NCBI GenBank assembly: GCA_963575745.1
Contig: CAUYUJ010019340.1
Location: forward strand, 81,647-145,646
Direction: 5' to 3'
Source of the DNA: Prorocentrum cordatum
Lineage: Eukaryota > Sar > Dinophyceae > Prorocentrales > Prorocentraceae
Length of the DNA stretch: 64,000 nucleotides
Shown piece by piece: positions 10,131 to 20,470 of this stretch; position 1 is the stretch's first letter; every line of letters starts with the position of its first letter. A program made the translations under genes and the position numbers. The notes under the pieces were generated by a model. It was not told where the DNA came from and did no database searches. It saw only the letters and a list, made by a program, of their open reading frames with translations.

Positions 10131-10674
10131 TTCGTTTGTTTGTTTGGACTCGCATTCCCAGCTGAGAGCAGCTGCGCGAGAACAAGTCCCGCAAGAGCAC
10201 ACGGGCAGCGCTGAGCAGCGCTTCGGCTGCCGACAGCTCACACTCCGTGACCGTGGCACCGTCCAGGAGCCACGCGGCCTCGGCCGCATCTCTCCAAACG
10301 AAGGGAACGGCACTAGAAACAGCAAACTCATGCCCGGCAGGAAAGGGGCCCACGGTTCTCGCGGAAGCGATACCTATCTCACTGGGATTACATTGAGTAT
10401 TGATTAAGCCGATCTGAAGCCAGAAGCCACATCCTGATCCTTGCTGGTCAACCCCGCCATCAAAGCCTCCCCTGAAAGCGCACGGCAAGAGATAAGTTTC
10501 GAATGGAAACCGATAACATCGGGTTCTATAAAATGTGCGGCCACATCTAGCCTCATGCGTCAACTCATCTGCACGTGCACTGTCCTCCCTGACTTCATGC
10601 CTCCATATCTCACGTCCCAAGGCCGCAGGCCTCAGATTGAAACACGCAGCAAGCTCAAAGGTACAGTCAATCAT
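10131..10674 (-). pseudogene. LINE RNase H, second part (D134, D10 and E48 motifs)
   Basis: The open frame starting at 10674 shows REIWRHEVREDSARADELTH (the NE-x-AD type motif that normally ends RNase H), then GGFDGGVDQQGSGCGFWLQIG (the D10 strand), then TVTECELSAAEALL (the E48 helix). Predicted catalytic residues are D36, D72 and E146 of this frame. The fourth, in GDSLLICSWL, lies upstream in the neighbouring frame at 10705-12072. The order is permuted relative to every canonical RNase H I know. The frame reads past the end of the element into H sequence, so its last residues are not original. Confidence 0.8.
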
Positions 10675-10704
10675 GGCGGCTGTCCTGCTGCAGTAGCCAC
10701 GATT

Positions 10705-12072
10705 CTAACATCGCCATCTCCCATGCAACCAGGAGCAGATAAGTAGTGAATCGCCCTTGAACTCAACAGCAGAACCCTCCGAGGATATATCCCACACCGT
10801 CGCACGTTCCTGGATCATAGCGTAACGTAGTGCAAGCTTGGCGGACTCTTTGGGGTCATGCTTGGGGTGCAGGGGGTTAGTCGCGATGTCGGCAGCCTCA
10901 GGATCAACCTCCTTTTGCGCCTCAGGGGAGCCTCGAGGTCCGTTAGGAGAGACCTTCCAAGACACCACAAAGAAAGTATAGACCTTAGTTTTGCTATAGT
11001 GTGTAAGGAGTTGCTTCCAGACCTCCAAGAACTGAACCCAATCGCCCCGCGCAGCAGTCCACCACGTTTCCCCAAAGAACTGAATGTAAGAAAATTGACA
11101 GGACCGCCCACCCACAGACACAGGGCCTCCACGAAGCCGCTTGCCCGAACTAGACAGAGACCTGTTGCCGTGTCGCCGTAGAACCTCTGCCAGTGCGTCG
11201 CGAGCCGTGACCCAACCAACATTGTACATCAGAAGCGCACGTCGAGAGTCTCGAAAGGCCCTCCCCCCCTTTGAGACGGCAAGTGGCTCGTCTCGGAGAG
11301 CGTGGGCAGATCCCTCTCCAGTCGGCATCGGCTGTGAGCGAGCAATAGAACAGGCAACTTGCGAGCAGAGATCCTCCAACCTCCTCTCCATATCCGTAAT
11401 CCTTCCCTCCACCTCCATCGCAGCCATTGCAAGTGCGTCCTCCCCCCGCCCCTCCACAAAGCGAACGCGTTTGATACGTTGAGTCGTTGGTCCCTCCACC
11501 TCCACCTCCATCCTTGTCGTCCTGTCCTCCTCCAATGATAGTAAGCACTGCCTCGTGGAGCGCATCATACCCCAGCTCTTCCAGCATAGCATCTGCACAG
11601 CCGATGGGAAACCCCCATCGCAGAAGATTGATCTGACTCGTGTCAGCGCAGCTGGTCGCCATGCCTCCCACCCCACATCTCCTGGCTTCCTCCTTCCTGA
11701 CATTCTCAGAAGACACATACCCTCGAACGCATGGATAACACTCACACACTCACTGTCAATCGCGATGGCATCCGCTGCATATAAAAGGCGGCTCTGCACA
11801 GTCGATTGGTACCGACGGAACTTCTTCACAAGAGGCAACGCCTTGCAAGTAAAGTACTGCACCTGCACAAAGAATGCCCTTCGGGCCTGTTGGACGCGCT
11901 CCTGCACATCCTGGCGGGTAGAAGTGAAAGTTCTGGGGATCTGATATCCCAGCACATTCAAACTATCAACAGTTTTGAATGGCACGGTCCGTGAGCCTAT
12001 CTGGGCCGCGACCGTATCAGTATACTGAGTACCACACACCATCATCTCCAGACCATCCTCCTTCCATTCCAT
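10705..12072 (-). pseudogene. LINE ORF2: RT thumb, connector, first RNase H motif
   Basis: A 455-codon open frame begins with MEWKEDGLEMMVCGTQY, which aligns with the RWKPSSLLYMVFG motif D region of the other copies, and has VLGYQ and FEGMCLLRMSGRRKPGD. A 100-residue charged stretch (MEVEGRITDMERRLEDL) is followed by FFGETWWTAARGDW and VEFKGDSLLICSWLHG. The last is the D70-type RNase H strand (D441). A frameshift or stop near 10700 separates it from the rest of the RNase H, and another near 12085 separates it from the RT core. There is no genuine start codon context; this is an internal piece of ORF2. Confidence 0.8.
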
Positions 12073-12950
12073 CCCCCAATCCCTGAGAGCAGTAGTGCTG
12101 TGGCCGCCTCCTGCGCCTCCGACGCAGTCTTGGCGGCAAGAAAAATGTTATCTGCCCAGAGAGCATGGTTCCAGCGTGCGTAGCGGCATGGGTCGTCATG
12201 ACATGGCATCTCAACTCCAACACCGCGCTGGTCTAAGCGAGCAATCACGTCACGCCACATCGCAATATTTACAATAGTAAAAGCAATAGGTGATTCGGCG
12301 CCGCCGGTGCGGAGCGATCTATCCCACTGCACATTGGGGATTGTCACTCCTTCAAACAACACCGTGCATGACGTAGCTGCGAGAGGCTCCAATAATGCAT
12401 ATTGCAATCGTGCACTGATCCCCAGGGCCGTCATCGCTCTCGAGACCGTCGGTAGCGTCACAGCATCGAACGCCCGCTCAATGTCACAACTGAGGAGCCA
12501 CGCAGTTTGATCCCGCCCCCATGTAGAAGCATGTTGTGCAATACATGTCATGGCAGATGAAATCTCCCAGCATCGTCGTCCGCCAGTAAAGATCGTCACA
12601 CACGTAAGATACCACTTAGCCAAGGTATTTCCGACGAGCAGGTTTCGTGTCTGTCGCAGTGTCTCCAGTTTGCTCGTCTTCGGCATGAGCGCCAGGTAGA
12701 CCTCCTGCCACTCTCTTGGCGTCGGGCGAAGCCCATTGAATATATCAGAGAACACTCTAGAGATAGAACGAACTGATCGCCACGAAAGAGACTTGAGAAG
12801 CTCAACCGAGATGCCGTCGGGCCCACAGGCCCGTCCTGTTCGGAGCCTGCTCCGCGCCCGCAGAATAATATAGTATGTAATCGTAAGTGAGGCTGTAGAT
12901 TGAGATGCATGGCGACGTAATGTAGACACAAGCTACCGATTCCCAGCTCT
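12042..12950 (-). pseudogene. LINE reverse transcriptase core
   Basis: Motifs in order are ACGPDGISVELLK, ALMPKTSKLETLRQTR, LLSCDIERAFDAVT (motif A), RTGGAESPIAFTIVNIAM (motif B) and NHALWADNIFLAAKT (motif C). The catalytic box is WADN instead of the usual xADD. The 5' end is truncated just before the GPDG motif, next to the H remnant, so the APE domain is absent. A frameshift near 12085 breaks the frame into the thumb region. Confidence 0.85.
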
Positions 12951-13019
12951 GGAGTTCCGGGCGGCAACCAGGTCCGCCAACCTGGCTACCGCCCGGAACC
13001 TCGTAGAGCTCCTCGCACG
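12951..13019. repeat. LINE 5' junction with nested inverted repeat and H right half
   Basis: CCGGGCGG (12957-12964) pairs with CCGCCCGG (12989-12996). Inside it CCAGGT pairs with ACCTGG. The outer left part looks like an inverted copy of the H right half. The true right half, CTACCGCCCGGAACCTCG, continues to 13005. Confidence 0.6.
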
Positions 13020-13415
13020 CTCGAGAGTTCCCGGAAAAGAAGCAGGGAGCTTCTGGAAGCATTTCTAACAAACAAAAAAACTGAATGGTATTCATGTCGA
13101 CATGAAGTTGGTGCCGCCAAGTGTTTTGATGGTAAGAGTGCGCCTACAGAGCTCATATGAAGACGCAGAGGCCCTCATAGTCTCACAGAGGTGCGAGAAA
13201 TATGGTTTCTCAAAATGAATGGTCGAATATCTTTCAAATCTCAGCAAAACCCGGCCAAAGTTACCACATCTTCTTCTCTGGTCGGGTCGACCAATTAGCT
13301 CCACCCAGCGCCGGAATTCCTCTAGCTCATCGATAACGAAGAGCTCTACGAGGAACTTGGTAGCGTTCAAAAACCGGATGGCACAGGGGCATACACTGAA
13401 AAGCTTCCCTGAAAA
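13020..13415. repeat. A-type dispersed unit
   Basis: Landmarks are TTCATGTCGACATGAAGTTGG, AAGTGTTTTGATGGTAAGAGTG, CGCCTACAGAGCTCATA, GGTTTCTCAAAATGAATGG, ATATCTTTCAAATCTCAGC and GGTCGGGTCGACCAATTAGC. The minus strand holds an open stretch with LVELFVIDELEEFRRWVEL, a frame that recurs in other units. Confidence 0.65.
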
Positions 13416-13424
13416 AACTGGGAG

Positions 13425-13458
13425 CCGGCGGTAAACCGTCAACCTTGGTTACCGCCGG
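13425..13458. repeat. H element hairpin, perfect 10-bp stem (GTAA/TTAC type)
   Basis: CCGGCGGTAA (13425-13434) and TTACCGCCGG (13449-13458) enclose ACCGTCAACCTTGG. A GC-rich and GA-rich unit follows to about 13560. Confidence 0.85.
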
Positions 13459-13559
13459 GAACTCGTAGAGCTTCCTCGTGCAATGCGGGCGCGGCCATCT
13501 CGCATTGCGCGCGAGGGCGAGGTCTCACGGAGGAGGACGTGGAGGAGAAGACGCAGTGA

Positions 13560-14515
13560 GGAGTAGGTTCCAATTCTGAAAGCGTGAAGAGTTCGGGCAT
13601 CTGGCTAATTCAAACTAGCGCGTCTGTGCCAAACAGCTTTGTAGCTCCTCTGCAGCTCGAGTTATCCAAGAAACTTACCATGATCTTTCTAAAAAGTAGC
13701 AGAGTACGAATAGTTTTACTGACCCAGCTCTGGTAGCAGACCGAATTCAAGCGTCTAGATATTTCAGACAAGCGTTTCATCTTTTTTCGAGTAGTATGAC
13801 AATCAGCTGTGTAGCTCATCTCGAGCTCGAGTTAAGTCAAGAAGATCATGAACATATCGTTTAAAAAGCAGAGTACGAATAGGTTTTCGAACCCAGCTCT
13901 GAGAGCAGATCGAGTTCAGGCGTCTAGACTATTTTCTTCTGATTGATGTGCCGAACAGTTGTTTCAGCTCGTCTGCAGCTCAAAGTTCGTCAAGAAAACC
14001 ATCAGATTCTCTAAAAAATCAGCAGAGTACAAATAGGTTTTCGGACCCAGCGCTGGTAGCAGACTGATTTCAGGCGTCTAGATACTTTGAACTAGCGCGC
14101 CTCATGATTCAATTCCTTGATTGTTGTGCCGAAGAGCTCTGCAGTTCATCGGCAGCTCGAGTTAAATTCAAAAACCATCACCATCTCCAACAGATTAGCA
14201 GAGTACGAATAGTTGTTCGGCTCCAGCGCTGATAGCAGACCGAGTTCAAACGTCTAGATACTTGAGACTACCAAGCCTGCTGATTTCCTTCCGATTGCTG
14301 TGCCAAAGAGCTCTGCAGCTCGTCTACAGCTCGAGTTAAGTCAAGAAACCTATCATCATTTCCAAGCAAAAAAATAGAGTACGAACAGCTTCGCCGACCT
14401 AGCTCGAGTAGCACATTGAATTCAGACATCTAGATACTTCAGCCGAACGCGCCTGACGATCGATTAGGTGTGCGTACCAGCTCTATAGCTATCCTACAGC
14501 TCGAGTTAAGTACAG
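13560..14515. repeat. Satellite array
   Basis: It holds about five to six units with the landmarks GTACGAATAG, AGCAGACCGA, TCTAGATA and CAGCTCGAGTTAAGTC. Confidence 0.7.
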
Positions 14516-14740
14516 AAAACCGACAGCACCTGTCAAGATGACACGAAGCAGCCGATCCCGCCGGAGTGCTTTTTGGCAGTCATAGGTACCCGATCGACCT
14601 GAGATTAAGACGGCGAGCGGGACTAAGATCGAATATGAAGAGACAAATACTAGAGCTCTAACGAATGGTTGAATTTCGGGAAATTGAATTTAAACCGAGC
14701 AAAATTATGCAAAACTTCCGTCGAGATTCCTTTGCCAACT
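14516..14740. repeat. Satellite terminal block
   Basis: It shows CCGATCCCGCCGG, GGTACCCGATCGACC, GGCGAGCGGGACTAAG, AGAGCTCTAACGAA and TTCCGTCGAGATT. Confidence 0.65.
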
Positions 14741-14745
14741 GGGAG

Positions 14746-14779
14746 CCGGCGGTAAACCGTCAACCTTGGCTACCGCCGG
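14746..14779. repeat. H element hairpin
   Basis: CCGGCGGTAA (14746-14755) and CTACCGCCGG (14770-14779) enclose ACCGTCAACCTTGG. There is one mismatch at the loop-closing pair. A GC/GA-rich unit follows. Confidence 0.8.
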
Positions 14780-14889
14780 GAACTCGCACAGCTTCCTCGT
14801 GCAAAGCGGGCGCGGCAATCTCGCTTTGCGCGCGCGAGGGCGCGGTCTCATGAAGGAGGACGTAGAGGAGAAGAAGGAGTGAGGGAAAA

Positions 14890-15665
14890 GCATCTGGAAA
14901 AAAGAATAATAGACATACCAGACCGAGTTCAGGCGTCTGGACACTCTGAGCTAGCGCGCCTGTTAATTTCCTTCGGATTGCTGTGCCGAACAGCGTAAAG
15001 GAAACCATCACCATCTCTAAAAAAAGCAGAGAACGAATAGTGTTTCGGACCTAGCGCTGATAACAGACCGAGTTCAGGCGTCTAGATACTTTAAACTAGC
15101 GCGCCTGAATATTTCCTTCTCATTGCTGTGCCGAACAGCTCTCTAGTCATCTGCAGCTCGAGCGAGGTCAAGAAAGCCAATATCGTCTCTAAAAGAAAAG
15201 CAGAACATCATCACAATCTCCTAAGAAGAATACGAATAGTTGCTCAGCCCCAGCGCTGATAGCAGACTGATGTCAGACGTCTAGATACTTTAAACTAGTG
15301 CGGCTGATAATGTCCTTCCGATTGCTATGCCGAACAGCTCTGTAGCTCATCTGCAGCTCGAGTTAAGTCAAGAAAACCATCACCATCTCAAAAAAAATGC
15401 AGAGTACGAATAGTGTTTCGCTTCAGCGCTGATAACAGACCAAGTGCAGGCGTCTGAATACTGCATAGCTCATCTGCACCTCGAACTAAGTCTACAAACT
15501 CATCATCATCCCAAACAAAAAATGGTAGAGTACGAACAACTTCGCGGACCTAGCTCGAGTAGCAGACCGAGTTCAGACATCCCGATACTTCAGACGAACG
15601 CGCCTGACGGTTCTAGATCGATTAGGTGTGCCTACCAGCTCTATTTATCCTACAGCTCAAGTTAA
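14890..15665. repeat. Satellite array
   Basis: Units with GAACGAATAG, AGACCGAGTTCAGGCGTC, TTTAAACTAGCGC and CATCTGCAGCTCGAG recur at about 160-185 bp. Confidence 0.7.
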
Positions 15666-15895
15666 GTTCCGAAAACCGACAGCACCTGTCAAGATGACTC
15701 GAAACAGCCGATCCCGCCCCAACTGCTTTTTTGCAGTAATAGGTACCCGATCGACCTGAGATTAAGACGGCGAGCATAAAAAAGATCGAATATGAGGACA
15801 AAAATTACTAGAGCTCTAACGACTAGTTGAATTTCGAAAAATCAAATTAAACCGAGCAGAATTATGCAAAACTTCCGTCGAGATTTTTTTGCCAA
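15666..15895. repeat. Satellite terminal block
   Basis: It shows CCGATCCCGCCCC, GGTACCCGATCGACC, GACGGCGAGC, AGAGCTCTAACGAC and ACTTCCGTCGAGA. Confidence 0.65.
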
Positions 15896-16035
15896 CTTGC
15901 CCCCCAGCGCGCCGGAATTACTTCTAGCTTCGCCGCTAACGCTCTTAGGGAAGCTCTACGAGTCCCTAGCCTCCCAGCGCGCCGGAATTACTCTTCTAGC
16001 TTCGCCGCTAACGCTCTTAGGGAAGCTCTACAGGT
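15896..16035. repeat. Two tandem M-like elements
   Basis: Two adjacent copies of a unit of about 70 bp run from CCCCCCAGCGCGCCGGAATTAC to GGGAAGCTCTACGAGTCC. The second begins directly after the first. Confidence 0.65.
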
Positions 16036-16043
16036 CATTTCTA

Positions 16044-16072
16044 CTGGCGCCGGCGGTGAACCGTCAACCTGG
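16044..16072. repeat. Left half of H element, LINE insertion site
   Basis: ACTGGCGCCGGCGGTGAACC and GTCAACCTGG are followed immediately by LINE 3' UTR (TCTGCGGAGTCTGCGC). I could not find a matching right half near 17.2 kb. Confidence 0.65.
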
Positions 16073-16133
16073 TCTGCGGAGTCTGCGCTGGCCGATTCGA
16101 GCTCCCTGGAGAGCAGGCCAGGACACAGAAAAC

Positions 16134-16400
16134 CTAAACAGCGACGCTGTACAAGGAACAGCGAAGCTGATATATTAAAGCAGCAAGATTATGCAGCGGA
16201 GCTGTATAAGAAATGTGCAATCTACAGATATAAGTGCACAAATCAACAACTCCCGACAATAAGCTCTGAGATGCAGCAAGCTCCACCCAACCACATGATG
16301 TGCCTAACACACAACAGCCGCCATCAAAACAGCCTCCCACCGCGTGTACACTATATTGTGAAATTAAAAGAATGTGACAGTAAAAGCAATGCGAGGTCAT
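16134..16400 (-). pseudogene. LINE RNase H tail with internal deletion
   Basis: The minus-strand frame reads CFDGGCCVLGTSCGWV, then directly ELAASQSLLSGVVDLCTYI. In the 20.3 kb relative the same two motifs are separated by about 40 residues, so a deletion has fused the D10 strand to the E48 helix. It cannot fold as an enzyme. Confidence 0.7.
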
Positions 16401-16860
16401 GCAGTAACCACAGATGCGGTCACCTTCTCAGCACCACTGACGTAAATGCAACAAAGAATGAGGAATGAATTGAATATCACATCTAAGCGAAGAAGGCGTG
16501 CCAAATCCTCTCACGAGACCTGTCAGCGGAGAGCGGAAGGAAAGCCAGCGGGAGATCGGGAGAAGCCCACAGAGCCAAAGCGAACCCGGGGGCAGAAACA
16601 GCGGGGGAGAGAAGGAAGAGCAGATCGAACAATCGTGGAATCAAGAACATCAAACAACTTCGAACCGAAAGCGCGTTGCAAATCTTTCAGCGCCCACGTC
16701 AACTTCCACGCGAAGATCCGTAAACCTTCTGATGGCACATTTCATCGAAGTCCGTCCACACTGGAGACCCCCCTGCAACGCGGTGCGAAGATTTCCCTGC
16801 AACTCGATTCGAAGAAGGAGTTGTGGACCCTTTGCCTCGGCTTTTACCCTTTGGAGACTT

Positions 16861-17128
16861 GCCTACAACCTGACGCGGGGCACTCCCAGCAACTTGATGC
16901 GATAACTGATTAATGGCTGATTTGAAGACTTTCCTGCATCAATCTGCGCACCAGAAACGACTTCTGAGCTTGTGTCCACGCAAGTGGTGTCCATGCCTAC
17001 AACTTGACGCCGGGCACTCCCAGCAACTTGATGCGATAACTGATTAATGGCTGATTTGAAGACTTCCCTTCATCAATCTGCGCACCAGAAACGACTTCTG
17101 AGCTTGTGTCCACGTCAGTGGTGTCCAG
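16861..17128. repeat. Tandem duplication of about 134 bp
   Basis: GCCTACAACCTGACGCGGGG at 16861 and GCCTACAACTTGACGCCGGG at 16995 start two copies. They share ATGCGATAACTGATTAATGG and GCACCAGAAACGACTTCTG. Confidence 0.9.
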
Positions 17129-17237
17129 GTCTGACATCATATCTTCTTCCATGTCGCGCAGGATCTCGCCTGGATCCGTCTTCTCGGCGATTCTGGAAAG
17201 GGCATGGCACAACGCAGATAGAACACGCGGCACGGGG

Positions 17238-20200
17238 TCAGGTATGTGTGAGGTAACTTCTGTAATGCAAAGCTTCGCTCTGCGCAATTAGCAGCCCAAA
17301 CGAATTGTTAGAACTGCAAAATCGGCTGAGCCAGGCCGCGGAAGGTATGATCGCGTCCCTTTTCGGCATGTCGCCAACTAGCTCCACCCTGTCGCCGAAT
17401 TCCTCTAGCTCCTCTACCATCAGAGCTCTACGAGGCACTAGAAGTGCAAGCAGACGTCTGAAAGAACTAGAAGTGCAAGCAGATAGCTCCTGATGGCATT
17501 TTCTGTAAAACTGGAAAGTTGCATTTTTGGACTGTCCACGTGAAGTCGGTCCCTGGCTTCGCTCGGGAGAATTTTTCGACGGAGTGAACTAAGAATTGGT
17601 GAGGTAACTTCTGTAATGCAAAGCTTCGCTCTGCGCAATTAGCAGCCCAAACGAGTTGTTAGAACTGCAAAATCGGCTGAGCCAGGCCGCGGAAGGTATG
17701 ATCGCGTCCCTTTTTCGACCTTTCGCCAACTAGCTCCACCCTGTCGCCGAATTCCTCTAGCTCCTCTACCATCAGAGCTCTACGAGGCACTAGAAGTGCA
17801 AGCAGACGCCTGAAAGAACTAGAAGTGCAAGCAAATAGCTTTTGATGACATTGCTGTAAAACTGGAAAATTGCATTTTTGGGCTGTCAACGTGAAGTCGG
17901 TCCCTGGCTTCGCTCGGGAGAAATTTTCGACGGAATGAACTAAGAATTTGCGAGGTAACTTCTGGATGCAAAGCTTCGCTCTGCGCAATTAGCAGCCCAA
18001 GCGAACTGTTAGAACTGCAAAATCGGCTGAGCCAGGCCGCAGAAGGTATGATCGCGTCCCTTTTCCACATTTCGCTAACTAGCTCCACCCTGTCGCCGAA
18101 TTCCTCTAGCTCTTCTACCATCAGAGCTCTACGAGGCACTAGAAGTGCAAGCAGACGCCTGAAAGAACTAGAAGTGCAAGCAGATAGCTTATGATGGCAT
18201 TTCTGTAAAACTGGAAAATTGCATTTTTGGACTGTCCACGTGAAGTCGGTCCCTGGCTTCGCTCGGGAAAATTTTTCCGACGGAATGAACTAGGAATGTG
18301 TGAGGTAACTTCTGTAATGCAAAGCTTCGCTCTGCGCAATTAGCAGCCCAAACGAGTTGTTAGAACTGTAAAATCGGCTGAGCCAGGCCGCGGAAGGTAT
18401 GATCGCGTCCATGTTCGACATGTCGCCAACTAGCTCCACCCTGTCGCCGAATTCCTCGAGCTCTTCTACCATCAGAGCTCTACGAGGCACTAGAAGCGCA
18501 AGCAGACGTCTGAAAGAACTAGAAGTGCAAGCAGATAGCTTCTGATGGCATTCTCTGTAAAACTGGAAAATTGCATTTTTGGGCGGGCTGGCAACGTGAA
18601 GTCGGTCCCCGGCTTCGCTCGGGAGAATTTTTCGACGGAGTGAACTAAGAATGCGTGAGGCAACTTCTGCAATGTAAAGCTTCGCTCTGCGCAGTTAGCA
18701 GCCCAAACGAATTGTTAGAACTGCAAAATCGGCTGAGCCAGGCCGCGGAAGGTATGATCGCGTCCCTTTTCGACCTTTCGCCAACTAGCTCCACCCTGTC
18801 GCGGAATTCCTCTAGCTCCTCTACCATCAGAGCTCTACGAGGCACTAGAAGTGCAAGCAGATGCCTGAAAAAAAGAAGTGCAAGCAGATAGCTTCTGATG
18901 ACATTTCTGTAAAACTGGAAAATTGCATTTTTGGGCGGTCAACGCGAAGTCGGCCCCTGGCTTCGTTCGGAGGAATTTTTCGACGGAATGAACTAAGAAT
19001 TTGTGAGGTAACTTCTGGAATGCAAAGCTTCGCTCTGCGCAATTAGCAGCCCAAACGAGTTGTTAGAACTGTAAAATCGGCTGAGCCAGGCCGCGGAAGG
19101 TATGATCGCGTCCCTTTTCGACATTTCGCCAACTAGCTCCACCCTGTCGCCGAATTCCTCTAGCTCTTCTACCATCAGAGCTCTACGAGGCACTAGAAGT
19201 GCAAGCAGACGCCTGAAAGAACTAAAAGTGCAAGCAGATAACTTCTGATGGCATGTTCTGTAAAACTGGAAAATTGCATGTTTGGACTGTCAACGTGAAG
19301 TCGGTCCCTGGCTTCGCTCGGGAGAAATTTTCGACGGAATGAACTAAGAATTTGTGAAGTAACTTCTGTAATGCAAAGCTTCGCTCTGCGCAATTAGCAG
19401 CCCAAACGAATTGTTAGAACTGCAAAATCGGCTGAGCCAGGCCGCGGAAGGCATGATCGCGTCCCTCTTCGACATTTCGCCAACTAGCACCACCCTGTCG
19501 CCGAATTCCTCTAGCTCTTCTACCATCAGAGCTCTACGAGGCACTAGAAGTGCAAGCAGACGCCTGAAAGAACTAGAAGTGCAAGCAGATAGCTTATGAT
19601 GGCATGTTCTGTAAAACTGGAAAATTGCATTGTTGGGCTGTCAACGTGAAGTCGGTCCCTGGCTTCGCTCGGGGGAATTTTTCGACGGAGTGAACTAAGA
19701 ATTTGCAACGTAACTTGTGTCATGCAAAACTTCGCTCTGCGCAAATAGCAGCCCAAACGAATTGTTAGAACTGCAAAATCGGCTGAGCCAGGCCGCGGAA
19801 GATATGATCGCGTCCCTTTTCGACATGTCGCCAACTAGCTCCACCCTGTCACCGAATTTCTCTAGCTCCTCTACCATCAGAGCTCCACGAGGCACTAGAA
19901 GTGCAAGCAGACGCCTGGAAGAACTAGAAGTGCAAGCAGATAGCTTATGATGGCATTTTCTGTAAAACTGGAAAATTGCATTTTCGGACTGTCAACGCGA
20001 ACGAAGTCGGTCCCTGTCTTCGCTCGGGTGAATTTTTCGACGGAATGAACTAAGAATTTGTTAGATAACTTCTGTAATGCAAAGCTTCGCTCTGCGCAAT
20101 TAGCAGCCCAGACGAATTGTTAGAACTGCAAAATCGGCTGGGCCAGGCCGCGGAAGGTATGATCGCGTCCCTGTTCGACCTTTCGCCAACTAGCTCCACC

Positions 20201-20252
20201 CTGTCGCCGAATTCCTCTAGCTCTTCTACCATCAGAGCTCTACGAGGCACTG
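17238..20252. repeat. 351-bp tandem repeat, about 8.6 copies
   Basis: GCAATTAGCAGCCC (with small variants) recurs near 17282, 17635, 17985, 18336, 18690, 19040, 19391, 19742 and 20096, i.e. every 350-354 bp. Each unit contains an M-like stretch (CCAACTAGCTCCACCCTGTC to GAGCTCTACGAGGCAC) and a stretch resembling an A-type unit (GTGAAGTCGGTCCCTGGC), so it looks like an amplified derivative of those modules. The copies are closely similar. A minus-strand frame of 66 codons (PRRALMVEELEEFGDRVEL) is open in most units. The last unit is cut by the H element and LINE at 20274. Confidence 0.95.
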
Positions 20253-20273
20253 TTTCTGGACGGGTCGGCCAAC

Positions 20274-20300
20274 TGGCGCCTGCGGTGAACCGTCAACCTG
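20274..20300. repeat. Left half of H element, LINE insertion site
   Basis: CTGGCGCCTGCGGTGAACC and GTCAACCTGG precede the LINE 3' UTR. The right half, CCGCCGGGAACCTCGTAG, follows the LINE near 21308. Confidence 0.7.
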
Positions 20301-20470
20301 GTCTGCGAGTTCTGCGCTGGCCGATTCGAGCTCCCTAAAGAGCAGGCCACTACACAGAGAACCTAAACAGCGAAGCTGTACAAGGGCAGCGAAGCTGACA
20401 GATTAAAGCGGGAAGATTATGCAGCGAAGCTGTAAAAGAAATGTGATATCCACATATGTGCGTGCACAAA

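Larger units (their letters stand above)
10131..12973 (-). mobile_element. 5'-truncated LINE copy, 2.84 kb
   Basis: It lies between two halves of an H element with a 12-bp near-perfect target duplication. The left end on the plus strand is TTCGTTTGTTTGTTTGG, i.e. a CAAA-rich 3' tail in the transcript. From right to left it carries the RT core, the RT thumb and connector, and the permuted RNase H, in several frames. APE and ORF1 are missing, so the copy is 5'-truncated. Frameshifts make it inactive. Protein divergence from the 42 and 55 kb copies is high, so it is a separate family. Confidence 0.85.
16073..17230 (-). mobile_element. Non-autonomous LINE derivative
   Basis: Its 3' UTR (left side) shares AGCAGGCC, AGAACCTAAACAGCGA and the CAGCGAAGCTG-type repeats with the elements at 20.3 and 23.6 kb. 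It holds only the tail of RNase H (16134-16400). Further right, GCGGAGAGCGGAAGGAAAGC and AAAGCGAACCC match 23935-24000. No RT or APE motif is present. The remainder includes a 134-bp tandem duplication and an acidic minus-strand frame (DMEEDMMSDLDTTDVDTSSE). Confidence 0.65.

Noticed and set aside
10131-12973. Alternative idea that the H left half is simply the LINE 3' end
   Set aside because: The right half of the same hairpin is found beyond the LINE, and private H mutations occur in both flanks at 939/1340 and 4204/4432.
17238-20252. The 351-bp array as a CRISPR-like array
   Set aside because: Repeats and spacers are not distinguishable; the whole 351 bp is repeated, and the context is eukaryotic.
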